From Sphingomonas sp. DG1-23 (lineage in GTDB: Bacteria; Pseudomonadota; Alphaproteobacteria; Sphingomonadales; Sphingomonadaceae): a stretch of DNA of 64,000 bases. The position numbers and the translations under genes were made by a program. The notes beneath the pieces were generated by a model. The model was not told the DNA's origin. It searched no databases and saw only the letters and a list, made by a program, of their open reading frames with translations. Position 1 is the stretch's first letter. Each line of letters opens with the position of its first letter. Positions 1 through 8,211 of the stretch are shown here, one piece after another. Where the stretch lies: positions 208,624-272,623 of the forward strand of contig NZ_JAVAMA010000007.1 of NCBI RefSeq assembly GCF_030730875.1. Reading direction: 5' to 3'.

Positions 1-83
1 GCGGACGACATGCGCGCACGCGACGGCAATCCGAGCAAGGCGATGCGCGCCACTGCGGCGATCTGTTTGACGCTGCCCGTCAT
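1..83 (-). CDS. ABC transporter permease (FtsX/MacB type), N-terminal fragment
   Basis: Only the first 27 codons are inside the window; the gene continues past base 1. The ATG at 83-81 overlaps the stop of the preceding permease gene (ATGA), the same coupling used throughout this operon. The visible residues (MTGSVKQIAAVARIAL) are basic and then hydrophobic, as expected before the first membrane helix of an FtsX-type permease. Position after another FtsX permease suggests the second half of a two-permease MacB-like transporter. Identity rests mostly on context. Confidence 0.55.
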   Translation of the reverse strand, partial: MTGSVKQIAAVARIALLGLPSRARMSS

Positions 84-1243
84 CACTTCCTCCCCAATGC
101 TTCGACGATGTTGACGCGGCTTGCCTTGAGCACCGGCAGGATGCCGGTCAGCAGGATCAGCAGCGCCGCGAGCCCGGCAGACATGGCGAGCGTGGACGTA
201 CCCATAGCCATGCCGGGGAGCACGTCCTTCAGCGCGGTGCCGATCGCCGAGACGATCAGCGCTGCCACGCTCATGCCCGCGATCGCGCCCGCTGCCGTGA
301 TCAGTGCGACTTCACCCGCGAAGATCCGCGCAACACGCAGCCGCGAGAAACCGAGCGTCTTGAGCACTCCGATCTCGCTTGTGCGCTCGCCGACCATGAA
401 GATCAGCGTGTTGCCGACCACGCAGAGGATGACGACAAACGCCGCGCCGACGATCAGCCGGACGATCAGCATCACATCGCCGATCTGCGACAGGAAGGCA
501 CGGCCAAGCGCAGCCTCGCTCTGCGTGCGTGTCGCAGCCGCCGAATTGGTGTATCCGGCGTCGATCGCGCGAGCCATCGCGTCGTTGGCGGCGAGATTAC
601 GGCCCTGCACCAGAACCCAGTTGATGCGGTCGCGCCCGGTGAGGAGCGCTTCGTTGTAATAGGCGAAGTGCCCGGCCAAGCCGAGTTCGCTGCCGCCCGG
701 CTGGGCAGCGGTGTAGATGCCGGCAACGGTGAAGCGCCAGGCGCGTGTCCCGTCTTCGCGCAGATCGTTGAAACTCTGCAGCGTGACCTGATCGCCGCGC
801 TTCCAGCCATAGCGTTCGGCCAATGCGCGGCCGACCAGAAGGCCGTCGCGCGTGACGAGGAAGCGGGCGCGGTCCGCATCGGCGACATTCACCATGTCCC
901 TGGACAGACCGAGATAGGCCTCGGGCTCCACCATCACTGCCGACACGATGTCCTTGGGTTGACGCCAATAGATCAGCGCCATGCGCACCGGACTCGAACT
1001 GGCGACATTGGCATGGCGGGCGACGTCGCGAGCATAGGCGATCGGCAGCGTCTGTTGGAAACCGTTGCGGTTGACCACCATCATCCGCTCGTGCGCGCCC
1101 GGCTGATCTTCGAGCCTGAATGCGGTCGCGACGGCGCTCAGCACCCCGAAGATCAGGAAGGCGACGGCGATGCATCCCACCATCAGCAGCATGCGGACCG
1201 GATTGCGCAGCGCGTTGCGCCGGACGAGCGTCGCCTCCCTCAT
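83..1243 (-). CDS. ABC transporter permease, FtsX/MacB-like
   Basis: A 386-residue inner-membrane permease. One helix near residues 17-40 is followed by a large periplasmic domain of about 210 residues, then three helices near 255-283, 303-332 and 350-373. The C-terminal core contains the FtsX signature region ending in the ERTSEIGVLKTLGFS loop, the coupling segment for the ATPase. This is the classic MacB/FtsX layout (mechanotransmission rather than channel transport in studied members). The ATG overlaps the ATPase stop (ATGA), so the two are translationally coupled. Context suggests extrusion of a product of the peptide/enzyme locus upstream; the substrate is inferred. Confidence 0.88.
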   Translation of the reverse strand: MREATLVRRNALRNPVRMLLMVGCIAVAFLIFGVLSAVATAFRLEDQPGAHERMMVVNRNGFQQTLPIAYARDVARHANVASSSPVRMALIYWRQPKDIVSAVMVEPEAYLGLSRDMVNVADADRARFLVTRDGLLVGRALAERYGWKRGDQVTLQSFNDLREDGTRAWRFTVAGIYTAAQPGGSELGLAGHFAYYNEALLTGRDRINWVLVQGRNLAANDAMARAIDAGYTNSAAATRTQSEAALGRAFLSQIGDVMLIVRLIVGAAFVVILCVVGNTLIFMVGERTSEIGVLKTLGFSRLRVARIFAGEVALITAAGAIAGMSVAALIVSAIGTALKDVLPGMAMGTSTLAMSAGLAALLILLTGILPVLKASRVNIVEALGRK

Positions 1244-1956
1244 GCCGCGATCGCTTCGTTGACGAAGCGTCCTTTCTCGAGATGAAGGGTGAGATCGGCC
1301 GCCCGCGCGGCGACGGGGTCGTGGGTGACCATCACGATGGTCTTGCCGAGTTCGTCGGCGAGCAACCGGAGGATTCCGAGCACCGTGTCGGCGCTCGGCC
1401 GATCGAGATCGCCGGTAGGTTCGTCGGCGAGGATCAGCGTGGGATCGGCGACCAGCGCCCGGGCGATCGCGACGCGCTGCTGCTGTCCGCCCGAAAGCTC
1501 GCGCGGGCGATGCCGGGCGCGGTCGGCGAGCCCGACCACGTCGAGCGCCGTATCGACGCGGCGGCGGCGCTCCTTTGCGCCCATCCGGTGGAGCAGCAGC
1601 GGCAGTTCTACATTCTGCGCCGCCGTCAGCATCGGCATCAGATTGTAGAATTGGAAGATGAAGCCGAGCGTCTGCGCGCGCCATCGGGTCAGGCCCGAGT
1701 CGCTGTAACTGTCGATCCGCTCGCCATCCACGGCGAGCATGCCGCTGTCCGGACGATCGATGCCGGCGAGCATGTTGAGCAAGGTGGTCTTGCCCGATCC
1801 CGACGGCCCCATCAGGGCGACGAAACGCCCCCGCTCGATCGACAGCGACATCTTGTCGAAGATCGGCACTTCGGTGTTGCCGCGGCGATAGCGCTTCGAC
1901 AGATCGACGATGTCGATGAGCGTGTCGGCGGCGGGAACGCGCTGCATGAAGTTCAT
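1240..1956 (-). CDS. ABC transporter ATP-binding protein, MacB/LolD-like
   Basis: A 238-residue cytoplasmic nucleotide-binding domain. It has Walker [10 protein letters not shown], the Q-loop region [10 protein letters not shown], signature [15 protein letters not shown], Walker [13 protein letters not shown] and the switch histidine in MVTHD. The length and the TGDLD D-loop are typical of the MacB/LolD subfamily that pairs with FtsX permeases. It starts at an ATG four bases before the stop of the HlyD-type gene and overlaps the permease gene by ATGA. It should power the adjacent permeases. Confidence 0.93.
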   Translation of the reverse strand: MNFMQRVPAADTLIDIVDLSKRYRRGNTEVPIFDKMSLSIERGRFVALMGPSGSGKTTLLNMLAGIDRPDSGMLAVDGERIDSYSDSGLTRWRAQTLGFIFQFYNLMPMLTAAQNVELPLLLHRMGAKERRRRVDTALDVVGLADRARHRPRELSGGQQQRVAIARALVADPTLILADEPTGDLDRPSADTVLGILRLLADELGKTIVMVTHDPVAARAADLTLHLEKGRFVNEAIAA

Positions 1957-3002
1957 GACGGGTCTCCTTTGGGAAGGAACGCCGCTTTGGCGGCCATTTG
2001 CGGAAGGATGCGCGGATCGCGGCGCACGAAAGCGATGTTGACGCGCACGGTGGCACGGTTGCGGTCCGCCGAGGGGACGATCGCGGCGACCGCTGCCTCG
2101 AACCGCTCGCCGGGAAGCGCGTCGAAGGTCAGCGCCACGCGCTGGCCCGAGCGGATGCCGCTGATATAGGCTTCGTTGACATCGGCCTCGACTTGCAGGC
2201 TGGCCATGTCGACCAGGGTCACCACCCCGGTGCGCGTAAAGCCGCCGCCCGCCGAGATCGGCGAAACGAGTTCGCCGACTTCGGCATTCTTCTCGATTAC
2301 CACTCCGGCAAAGGGTGCGCGGATCGCGTAGCGATCGAGCATGACATGGGCCGCGCGCACCGCCGCAGTCGCGCCGCTCGATGCGGCTTCGGCGGCGGCA
2401 ATGCGCGCGCCGAGCATGCCGCTCTCGGCCTGGCTTTCCTCGAGCGCCGCCATGGTGGTGAAGCCACGCTGGCTGAGCGCCTGGCGACGTGCCAGCGTAG
2501 CGACGGCCTGGCGATGCTGGTGACGCAGGGCAGCGACCGTCTCGCGTGCTTCGGCTTGCGCGGCGATTGCCCGGTCGAGCGCCGCGCGCGCATCCGAATC
2601 GTCGACGCGGGCGATGATCTGGCCGGCCTGGACATGGTCGCCCTCGGCGACGAGCACCTGACGTAGTTGCCCGGTAACTTGCGAGCCGACGGTACCACCG
2701 CGCTGTGGCACGACGAAACCGGCGGCGACCAGGCTCGCCGCGGGCGCCTCCGCGATCGGACTCGCCGGCGGGACGGGCGCTGCGGCGACGGGCTCAGGCT
2801 TGCCGCCGGCGCTCCCGAGCAGCGACGCCGTCGCGACGCTGCCGACCGCGAGGCTCGCCATCCCGGTAAGCAGCAGCGGCAGCAAGGAGCGGCGGCCGCC
2901 ATCGCGGTCGGTGCGGACCGCGGGCGCCGCCCTGGGGATGGCCCTGGTCGGCTCGCGATCGAGCCTGAGCTCGCGCAGTCGGTCGGCGACGGTCGCGGTC
3001 AT
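1953..3002 (-). CDS. HlyD/MacA-type periplasmic adaptor (membrane fusion protein)
   Basis: A 349-residue adaptor. The order is a cytoplasmic basic N-terminus, one membrane helix near 47-65, a lipoyl-like half, an alpha-hairpin with coiled-coil character (about 130-205), the second lipoyl half (IRAPFAGVVIEKNAEVGELV), and a beta-barrel (EADVNEAYISGIRSGQRVALTFDALPG, described in segments). This is the MacA/HlyD plan that links an inner-membrane ABC pump to an outer-membrane channel; no TolC gene is present in the window. The ATG overlaps the stop of the preceding membrane-protein gene. Confidence 0.9.
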   Translation of the reverse strand: MTATVADRLRELRLDREPTRAIPRAAPAVRTDRDGGRRSLLPLLLTGMASLAVGSVATASLLGSAGGKPEPVAAAPVPPASPIAEAPAASLVAAGFVVPQRGGTVGSQVTGQLRQVLVAEGDHVQAGQIIARVDDSDARAALDRAIAAQAEARETVAALRHQHRQAVATLARRQALSQRGFTTMAALEESQAESGMLGARIAAAEAASSGATAAVRAAHVMLDRYAIRAPFAGVVIEKNAEVGELVSPISAGGGFTRTGVVTLVDMASLQVEADVNEAYISGIRSGQRVALTFDALPGERFEAAVAAIVPSADRNRATVRVNIAFVRRDPRILPQMAAKAAFLPKGDPS

Positions 3003-3490
3003 CGGTCGTTCTCCGTCTTGCGCTCGCAACGCGCGCATGCGGCCGCCCAGACCAGCCCGGCACCGAGCGCGACCAGCAGATGCGGTGCCGTCGCAGCCAA
3101 TCCGGCATTCCCGAGTGCACTGCCGCCGGTGCCGGCGAAATAGTCGAACGGCGCGGCACAGAGCAGGATTGTCGCGGCGACCAGGCTCGCCGCCATGCCG
3201 GCCGATGCGCACCCACCTGGCAGCGGCAGCCTGCGCAGCACGTAAAGCAGGAGCAGGAACAGTGCGCCGAACCCGATCTTGGCATGGGGAGGCACTTTGT
3301 CGGCGACCGCGAACACCGCCATGGCAGCGCCGCGCAGGTCGGTCTCGCTGCCGACCTGCAGCCATCGCACCACGGCGGAGCCATAAGTGAACGATGCCCA
3401 GCCGATCATCCATCCGATCAGCGTGCATTTGTGCGCCGCCAGCCCCGAAATTGTCGAGGCCGGAGCTTGGGGTGTGAAGGGCGCGGTCAT
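2999..3490 (-). CDS. Small integral membrane protein of the export locus
   Basis: A 163-residue protein that I do not recognise. Four hydrophobic stretches (roughly residues 24-45, 72-90, 100-120 and 133-152) predict a polytopic inner-membrane protein; the tail is short and charged (CERKTENDR). It overlaps its neighbours by four bases on both sides (exporter upstream, HlyD downstream), so it is a fixed member of the operon. It could be an accessory transporter subunit or a self-immunity protein, as small membrane proteins in bacteriocin loci often are; that role is inference. Confidence 0.72.
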   Translation of the reverse strand: MTAPFTPQAPASTISGLAAHKCTLIGWMIGWASFTYGSAVVRWLQVGSETDLRGAAMAVFAVADKVPPHAKIGFGALFLLLLYVLRRLPLPGGCASAGMAASLVAATILLCAAPFDYFAGTGGSALGNAGLAATAPHLLVALGAGLVWAAACARCERKTENDR

Positions 3491-5283
3491 GCGAACTTCT
3501 CCTGGAGGAACTGGCGGTGGACGAGGCGGCGGTAGAAGCCGGCGCCGGACAGCAGGGCCTCGGGCGCGCCGCACTCGGCCAATTCGCCTCGATCGAGCGC
3601 GACGATCTGGTCCATCGACTCGAGCCCGGTCATGCGGTGCGTGACGAGGATACAGGTGCGCCCGCGCATCAATGCGTCGAGACCCTGCAGGACGAGGTGC
3701 GCGTTTTCCTCGTCGAGGCTCGACGTGGCCTCGTCGAGGAGCAGGATCTCGGGATCGCGCAGGAACATCCGGGCGATGGCGAGACGTTGGCGCTCGCCAC
3801 CCGACAATCGGGCGCCGCGCTCGCCAATTTGCGTGTCGAGCCCCTCGGGCAGCGCCGCCACGAACCCGTCCGACCGCGACAATGCGAGCGCGCTCGCGAT
3901 CGCTTCGTCGCCGACCGGCCGGTCGATCCCGTAGAGGAGATTGTCGCGAACATTGCCCGAGAGCATCGCCGAGGTCTGCGCGACATAGCCGATCCGCGCG
4001 CGCCACTCGCGCAGCGGGATCGCAGTGATGTTCTCATCGCCGTGGCGGATGCTGCCCTGATCGGGCGTATAAAAGCGTTCGACCAGCGCCAGCAACGTCG
4101 ACTTGCCCGAGCCGCTGGGGCCGATAATGGCAGTGCGGCTGCCGGGCGCGAAGACCAGGCCATCGAGCGACAACGCCAGGCGATCGCCATAGCTGAAGCG
4201 GACCTGGTCGAAGGCCAGCGCCTTCGGCATGCGGCCGACGGGAGCGCGGGGGGTTGCCGGTGCCGACCATTCGGGCGCGAGGCGCAGCACTTCGGCGAGC
4301 CGAGTCGAGGCGCCGCGCGCGACCGAAAGCTGCGAGAAGAAGCTGGTGAGCTGCGCCAGCGGCCCGACCACGGTGAAGATGTAGAGCAGGAAGGCGGTGA
4401 GCGTGCCCGACGACAGGCTCCCTGCCGCGACGCGCATTCCGCCATAAGCGAGTATGGTCACCAGCGAGATCGTCACCGCCAGCGTCATCACCGGGCTCAG
4501 CCCAGCCTCGATCCGGGCGGAGCGGCAACCGAGCGCGAACAGCGCGAAAATGCCGGCATCGGCGCGGCGGCGCTCACGCTCCTCGGCGTCGAACGTCTTG
4601 ACCATCCGCATTTCGGCGAAGACCTGAGTCAGGCGCCCGCTCAGCCGGGCAGTCTCGTCCTGGGTGCGATAGGCCACCGCGGCCATCGTCAGCATCACGG
4701 GCAGCATCGCGAGGAAGGCCGCGCCGATCACGCCGAACAATATGCCGGCGAGCGCGGCGTCCATCGAGAACAGCACCAGTGCCGCGCCGGTGAGCAGCAA
4801 TATTGCCGATGCGGCGTTGAGGCTCTCGCGCGAGATGAGCTGGGCGACGGCCTTGGTGTCGTTGATCACGCGGCTGGTCACTTCGCCGCTGGCCAGCCCA
4901 TCCAGATAGGTGACCGGCGCCGCCACGAGCCGCTCGACCGCCGCGCTGCGCAGCCGGGCGCCGAACGAAAGCCCCGCCCGGCTGGTGAGATAGCGCGCGA
5001 CGGCCGCGGCGACCGCGGCGGCGAGCAAGACGAGGACCAGCTGGACGACCGCCGGCTGGCCGAACAGCCCGCCGGATGTCGAGAGCGCGGCCGAGCCGTC
5101 GACGATCGTCCGGGTGAGCAGGGGAAAGCCGAGCGTGCCGCCCACCTCCACCAAGGTCAGCAGCGCCGCGACGGCGAGCGCCGCGCGATCGATGCGGACA
5201 TGGCCCAATACCGAGAACAGGCCGGCATAGGATGCAGGCCCCGCCCCGGGGCCTGCGGCGTCGGTGGGCGCCGCGCGGGTCAC
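3487..5283 (-). CDS. ABC exporter, fused membrane and ATPase domains
   Basis: A 598-residue half-transporter. Six predicted helices fill residues about 35-330; the ATPase has Walker A GPSGSGKST, signature LSGGERQRLAIARMF, Walker B EILLLDEATSSLD and H-loop LVTHR. The length matches MsbA/LmrA-type and peptide exporters without an N-terminal C39 peptidase, so no leader-cleaving domain is present. The GTG start at 5283 overlaps the stop of the previous gene (GTGA). It follows directly on the cupin/HEAT genes, so it probably exports the product of the peptide locus. Confidence 0.9.
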   Translation of the reverse strand: MTRAAPTDAAGPGAGPASYAGLFSVLGHVRIDRAALAVAALLTLVEVGGTLGFPLLTRTIVDGSAALSTSGGLFGQPAVVQLVLVLLAAAVAAAVARYLTSRAGLSFGARLRSAAVERLVAAPVTYLDGLASGEVTSRVINDTKAVAQLISRESLNAASAILLLTGAALVLFSMDAALAGILFGVIGAAFLAMLPVMLTMAAVAYRTQDETARLSGRLTQVFAEMRMVKTFDAEERERRRADAGIFALFALGCRSARIEAGLSPVMTLAVTISLVTILAYGGMRVAAGSLSSGTLTAFLLYIFTVVGPLAQLTSFFSQLSVARGASTRLAEVLRLAPEWSAPATPRAPVGRMPKALAFDQVRFSYGDRLALSLDGLVFAPGSRTAIIGPSGSGKSTLLALVERFYTPDQGSIRHGDENITAIPLREWRARIGYVAQTSAMLSGNVRDNLLYGIDRPVGDEAIASALALSRSDGFVAALPEGLDTQIGERGARLSGGERQRLAIARMFLRDPEILLLDEATSSLDEENAHLVLQGLDALMRGRTCILVTHRMTGLESMDQIVALDRGELAECGAPEALLSGAGFYRRLVHRQFLQEKFA

Positions 5284-6197
5284 GCGCGCAGGCTCTCGAG
5301 GCGGGCGAGCTTGTGCCGGGACCAGCCCGCGACCAGCGCACTGTCGCTGCGCGTGCCCTGCTCGAACACTTCCTTCGTGCCTTCCAGATCCGGTCTGGTC
5401 GCGGCCATTGCCTTGAGCGCCGCGAAGCGCACGCGCTCCGAGAGATGCGACCGCGCCGTCTCGGCGAGATAGTCCTGGGCGTTCCCGCCGCCGACCTGGG
5501 CGATCATCGGCATCAGCGAGCACATCGACATGCGGTTGATCATGCTGCCGACGAAGTTGCGCTCGACGTCGAAGCCGTATTGGTCGACCACGCTGCCGCG
5601 CACCGTCAGCTCCATGATGTTGAGGCTGATCGACATGCTCTCGGGCGGCAGCTGGTCGTGAATGTCGTAGCAGGCGCGGTAGAGCATGACCTTGCCCTCG
5701 CTCAACGAGCTCTGCTCGACGAACTTCAGGTCGACCGGCTCGCCGGGGTAACCAGCGGTGCTCTCGTAATCATAGGTATAATAGTTGCTGCTGTAGCCCG
5801 GGCCGAAATGGCCGACGGTCAGAAAGTTGAACGAGTGATCGTGCGGGTGGTGGTAGAAGAACTGCTCGGGTCCGCTGGCGCGCAGGATGTGATCGTTGTT
5901 AGACGGCCAGAAATTTGCGCGCAGGAAGAAGGTCTGCTGGCGCTTTGTGGGCGCGTACAGCATGATGACCTGCGGCCCGTAATTGTTTGAGCCGTTGCCG
6001 ATCCCGGTACGCTTCTTGAGCTCCTCGAGCGCCATGTCGCCGAGGAAGGTGCGATTGTTGCTCAATCGCTTGAGCATCGGTGCCGCCGCGATCATCTGAT
6101 CGTGATCCGACGTGTCGATATTCTCGTCGTGCAAATATTCGATGATTGCGCCGAGCTCGATCGCGTCGGTCTGCGGAGAGTCGATAACGAGGGGCAT
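5280..6197 (-). CDS. Cupin-like/HEAT protein B1 of the peptide locus
   Basis: A 305-residue soluble protein paralogous to 8212-9138. Shared blocks are RANFWPS, then Y-H-x-P-H-D-H-x-F-x-F-L-T (histidines 117, 119 and 121 here), then GPGY and an aromatic run YY-x-YDY, and a later SLNIME strand. A cluster of histidines followed by beta strands is what a cupin metal site looks like; the last ~80 residues look like alpha-helical HEAT-type repeats. I do not recognise a characterised family. Position between protein A1 and the exporter suggests a peptide-modifying enzyme or partner; that is inferred. ATG at 6197, 28 bases after A1. Confidence 0.75.
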   Translation of the reverse strand: MPLVIDSPQTDAIELGAIIEYLHDENIDTSDHDQMIAAAPMLKRLSNNRTFLGDMALEELKKRTGIGNGSNNYGPQVIMLYAPTKRQQTFFLRANFWPSNNDHILRASGPEQFFYHHPHDHSFNFLTVGHFGPGYSSNYYTYDYESTAGYPGEPVDLKFVEQSSLSEGKVMLYRACYDIHDQLPPESMSISLNIMELTVRGSVVDQYGFDVERNFVGSMINRMSMCSLMPMIAQVGGGNAQDYLAETARSHLSERVRFAALKAMAATRPDLEGTKEVFEQGTRSDSALVAGWSRHKLARLESLRA

Positions 6198-6225
6198 GGT
6201 GGCGTCTCCTATCGGTGCGTAAGGG

Positions 6226-7206
6226 TCATTCGGCCGCGATGGCCGGCATTTCGTCGCTGAGCATTTCGATCGTGCGCTGCGCGGCGCGGCGCACCGCTGC
6301 TTGCGGATCCCGGTCGCGCATCCGTTCGAGATGCGGCCAGGCGCGCTCGAGGTTGAGGCCCAGAAATTCGCGCATCGTATGCCAGCGGACATAATGCGAC
6401 GGATGCTCGAGCAGCCGCTCCAGCTGCTCGCAGCTGTCCTGGCGGCCGAACAGGCGCATCGCGGTGGCGAGCATCTGCAGGCGCGTCGGCTCCTGCGCCG
6501 GCGAGCTGGCGCCGACCATCCGGCGCGTATCGAAGTCGAACTCGAGTGCCATGGGCATCCCGCCGCGGTACATCTGGATCTGCAACACCAGCGCGTGCGA
6601 CCCCGCCTTGGCGGAATATTCGAAGGATTCATTGGCTTTGAAGTGGAGCGCGTCGCCCGCTTTGCAGTCGAACCGATCGCCCTCCTCGAAACGCAGGTCG
6701 AGCGTGTGGAGGTCGTCATCGTCGCCGAAGGTCGGGATCTTCCACGACTGCAGCGGAAATTCATGCGAGCGGAAGAATTTGAGATAGGTCTCCTGCCCGC
6801 CGAAGGTCAGCGTGCGCCGCTCGCCGTAGCGCTGCTTGGCGAGATCGATCTCGAAGCCGTCGAGCGCCAGCAGCATCGCCGTGAACTGGTCGGTGGAAGC
6901 CAGCACCATGCCGCCGAAGAACTCGCCGCCGATCGGCTGAAACGACGAGCCATAGAAGGGGTTGCGGTCGGCGCAGCGTTGCTCCTCGGTGACGATTGCC
7001 TGGATGCGATCTTCGGTGAAGAAGACGTCGCACAGGCGGAACACTTCCGCCGGCGTCATTTCCTCGTTCGCCGAGAGAATACGCTTGAGGTCGCCAAAGC
7101 CGAGATCGTCATTATAGTAGCTGACGCTGCGTTTGTTGTCTTCCAGCAGGCCGGGACGGAACTCGGGGGCCGTCACTACCGCCATGATATCCTTGAGATT
7201 CTTCAT
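6226..7206 (-). CDS. HEAT-repeat/cupin-like protein A1 of the peptide locus
   Basis: A 326-residue soluble protein paralogous to 9126-10103. The central part has a jelly-roll-like strand series (DCKAGDALHFKANESFEYS) and the C-terminal third is HEAT-like with the shared pattern RWH...E...LN...A...L..M..RDP...R.AA. The ATG at 7206 is preceded by GAGGGAAAC, a good ribosome site; an in-frame GTG upstream lacks one. It is the first gene after the two peptide genes and a strong hairpin. A role in recognising or modifying the peptides is inferred from order alone. Confidence 0.74.
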   Translation of the reverse strand: MKNLKDIMAVVTAPEFRPGLLEDNKRSVSYYNDDLGFGDLKRILSANEEMTPAEVFRLCDVFFTEDRIQAIVTEEQRCADRNPFYGSSFQPIGGEFFGGMVLASTDQFTAMLLALDGFEIDLAKQRYGERRTLTFGGQETYLKFFRSHEFPLQSWKIPTFGDDDDLHTLDLRFEEGDRFDCKAGDALHFKANESFEYSAKAGSHALVLQIQMYRGGMPMALEFDFDTRRMVGASSPAQEPTRLQMLATAMRLFGRQDSCEQLERLLEHPSHYVRWHTMREFLGLNLERAWPHLERMRDRDPQAAVRRAAQRTIEMLSDEMPAIAAE

Positions 7207-7256
7207 GTCGTTTCCCTCATGCCGATCGGAACGGTTCACCCGATCCCGTCAGGTGT

Positions 7257-7288
7257 TTGCGGGCGCGGCGAAGCTGCCGCGCCCGCAA
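7257..7288 (-). terminator. Strong hairpin between peptide genes and protein A1 (attenuator candidate)
   Basis: A perfect 13-bp inverted repeat (TTGCGGGCGCGGC, six-base loop, complement) begins 5 bases after the stop of the 49-residue peptide gene. No T-run follows, so it is either a leaky terminator or an mRNA-stabilising stem. Placement between precursor and downstream genes is typical of loci that need more precursor than enzyme. Confidence 0.65.
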
Positions 7289-7292
7289 GCGG

Positions 7293-7442
7293 TTAGTCTG
7301 CGACTGCGTCGTTGGTGACTGCGATCACGACGCCGATCACGATGCCGGCAATGACCTGGCCGGCGACGACCGGCGTGTGACGGGCCGAGCCGGGAGCCCC
7401 GACTTCGAGGTCGAGGGCGGGCAGGTTGTTGGTGTCGGACAT
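7293..7442 (-). CDS. Short peptide 2, candidate precursor
   Basis: A 49-residue peptide with ribosome site AAGGGGAA before the ATG. The N-terminal part contains NLPALDLEVG (residues 6-15), nearly identical to NLPSLDFEVG in the next peptide (8 of 10). The C-terminal half is a Gly/Val/Ile-rich hydrophobic stretch (AGQVIAGIVIGVVIAV) ending in acidic TNDAVAD. It has no Cys. A conserved leader-like segment plus divergent hydrophobic core is the pattern of RiPP or bacteriocin precursors; a small membrane peptide is the alternative. Confidence 0.75.
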   Translation of the reverse strand: MSDTNNLPALDLEVGAPGSARHTPVVAGQVIAGIVIGVVIAVTNDAVAD

Positions 7443-7465
7443 GGAATTTCCCCTTTTTGAGCGTG

Positions 7466-7618
7466 TCAGAGCTGATCGGTGTCGGCGAAGAAGATCGCGC
7501 CGATAATCGAGGCAATACCGGCAGTGAGGCTGCAAATGACGGCCTCGCCACGCTGCTCGACGAGCATGCCTACTTCGAAATCGAGAGATGGCAAATTATG
7601 AACTTGATGATTGCTCAT
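7466..7618 (-). CDS. Short peptide 1, candidate precursor
   Basis: A 50-residue peptide starting at the ATG at 7618 after TCTGGAGAC. It shares NLPSLDFEVG (residues 8-17) with the downstream peptide. The C-terminal half (ICSLTAGIASIIGAIFF) is hydrophobic with one Cys and ends ADTDQL. It lies 23 bases upstream of the next peptide gene, so both are probably on one message. Role as precursor is inferred from size, motif conservation and neighbours. Confidence 0.74.
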   Translation of the reverse strand: MSNHQVHNLPSLDFEVGMLVEQRGEAVICSLTAGIASIIGAIFFADTDQL

Positions 7619-7704
7619 GTTTAGTCTCCAGATATTGAGCTCTTGGCTCATTCTACTGTTGAGTTGTCAACTGTTGCTGACAAAGTGAATTTGTCACCAC
7701 AGAA

Positions 7705-8199
7705 TTAAGCGGTCAATCCATTGAGGATGTTGTTAGGCTCAACTTGAGACCAGTTCCGCAAGGTGCCGGCGCGCCGCGCGGACGTGCGTGCCACTTCGAG
7801 GAAGTAGCGCTCCAGCGCCGCGCGCGATTCGGGGCTCAGCTCCACCCAGGTGCGGCGGCCGTCGCACGTGTCGGGCGCGCTGCTGAGCGCACCTGTCTCG
7901 ATCAGATTGCCGACCCAACGCACCCCGGTGCTGCGCGGTACGCCTGCGGCCAGCGCGAGGTCCGAGATCGAGACCCGCACGCCCTTTCGCTCGGAAAGGT
8001 ACAGGTCGAGCAGCATGTCCCACACCGGATCGGCCATGTGGAAGCCGGCGAGCAGCCGGCGTTGCAAGCCACGCGAGCGCGCGATATCCGCCGCGACGCG
8101 GCCGCACCATTCGTCTTCGGATGCTTCGTTCTCGGCGACGCCCCAGGTAACCGTCGTCTGGAACGGTGCATTGGTGGGCAGAGTGATATGCACGAGCAT
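7705..8199 (-). CDS. Winged-helix (MarR-like) transcriptional regulator
   Basis: A 164-residue protein. The C-terminal two thirds form a winged helix: helix region WDMLLDLYLSE, recognition part VSISDLALAAGVPRSTGVRWV, and a wing containing DGRRTWVELSPESRAALERY. This is the pattern of the MarR-like regulators common in sphingomonads. It begins 12 bases after the stop of protein B2 and precedes the two NLPxLDxEVG peptides, so it probably controls this locus. The N-terminal 50 residues are not recognised. Confidence 0.8.
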   Translation of the reverse strand: MLVHITLPTNAPFQTTVTWGVAENEASEDEWCGRVAADIARSRGLQRRLLAGFHMADPVWDMLLDLYLSERKGVRVSISDLALAAGVPRSTGVRWVGNLIETGALSSAPDTCDGRRTWVELSPESRAALERYFLEVARTSARRAGTLRNWSQVEPNNILNGLTA

Positions 8200-8211
8200 G
8201 GCAATACCTCC

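Noticed and set aside
3487..5283. C39-type leader peptidase fused to the exporter
   Set aside because: The N-terminus before the first helix is only about 30 residues and lacks the Cys-His catalytic region; any leader cleavage must be done elsewhere.
3517..5472. A 651-codon plus-strand frame over the ABC exporter
   Set aside because: Antisense shadow of a clear ABC exporter with all ATPase motifs; the translation is a low-complexity Arg/Glu/His-rich chain.
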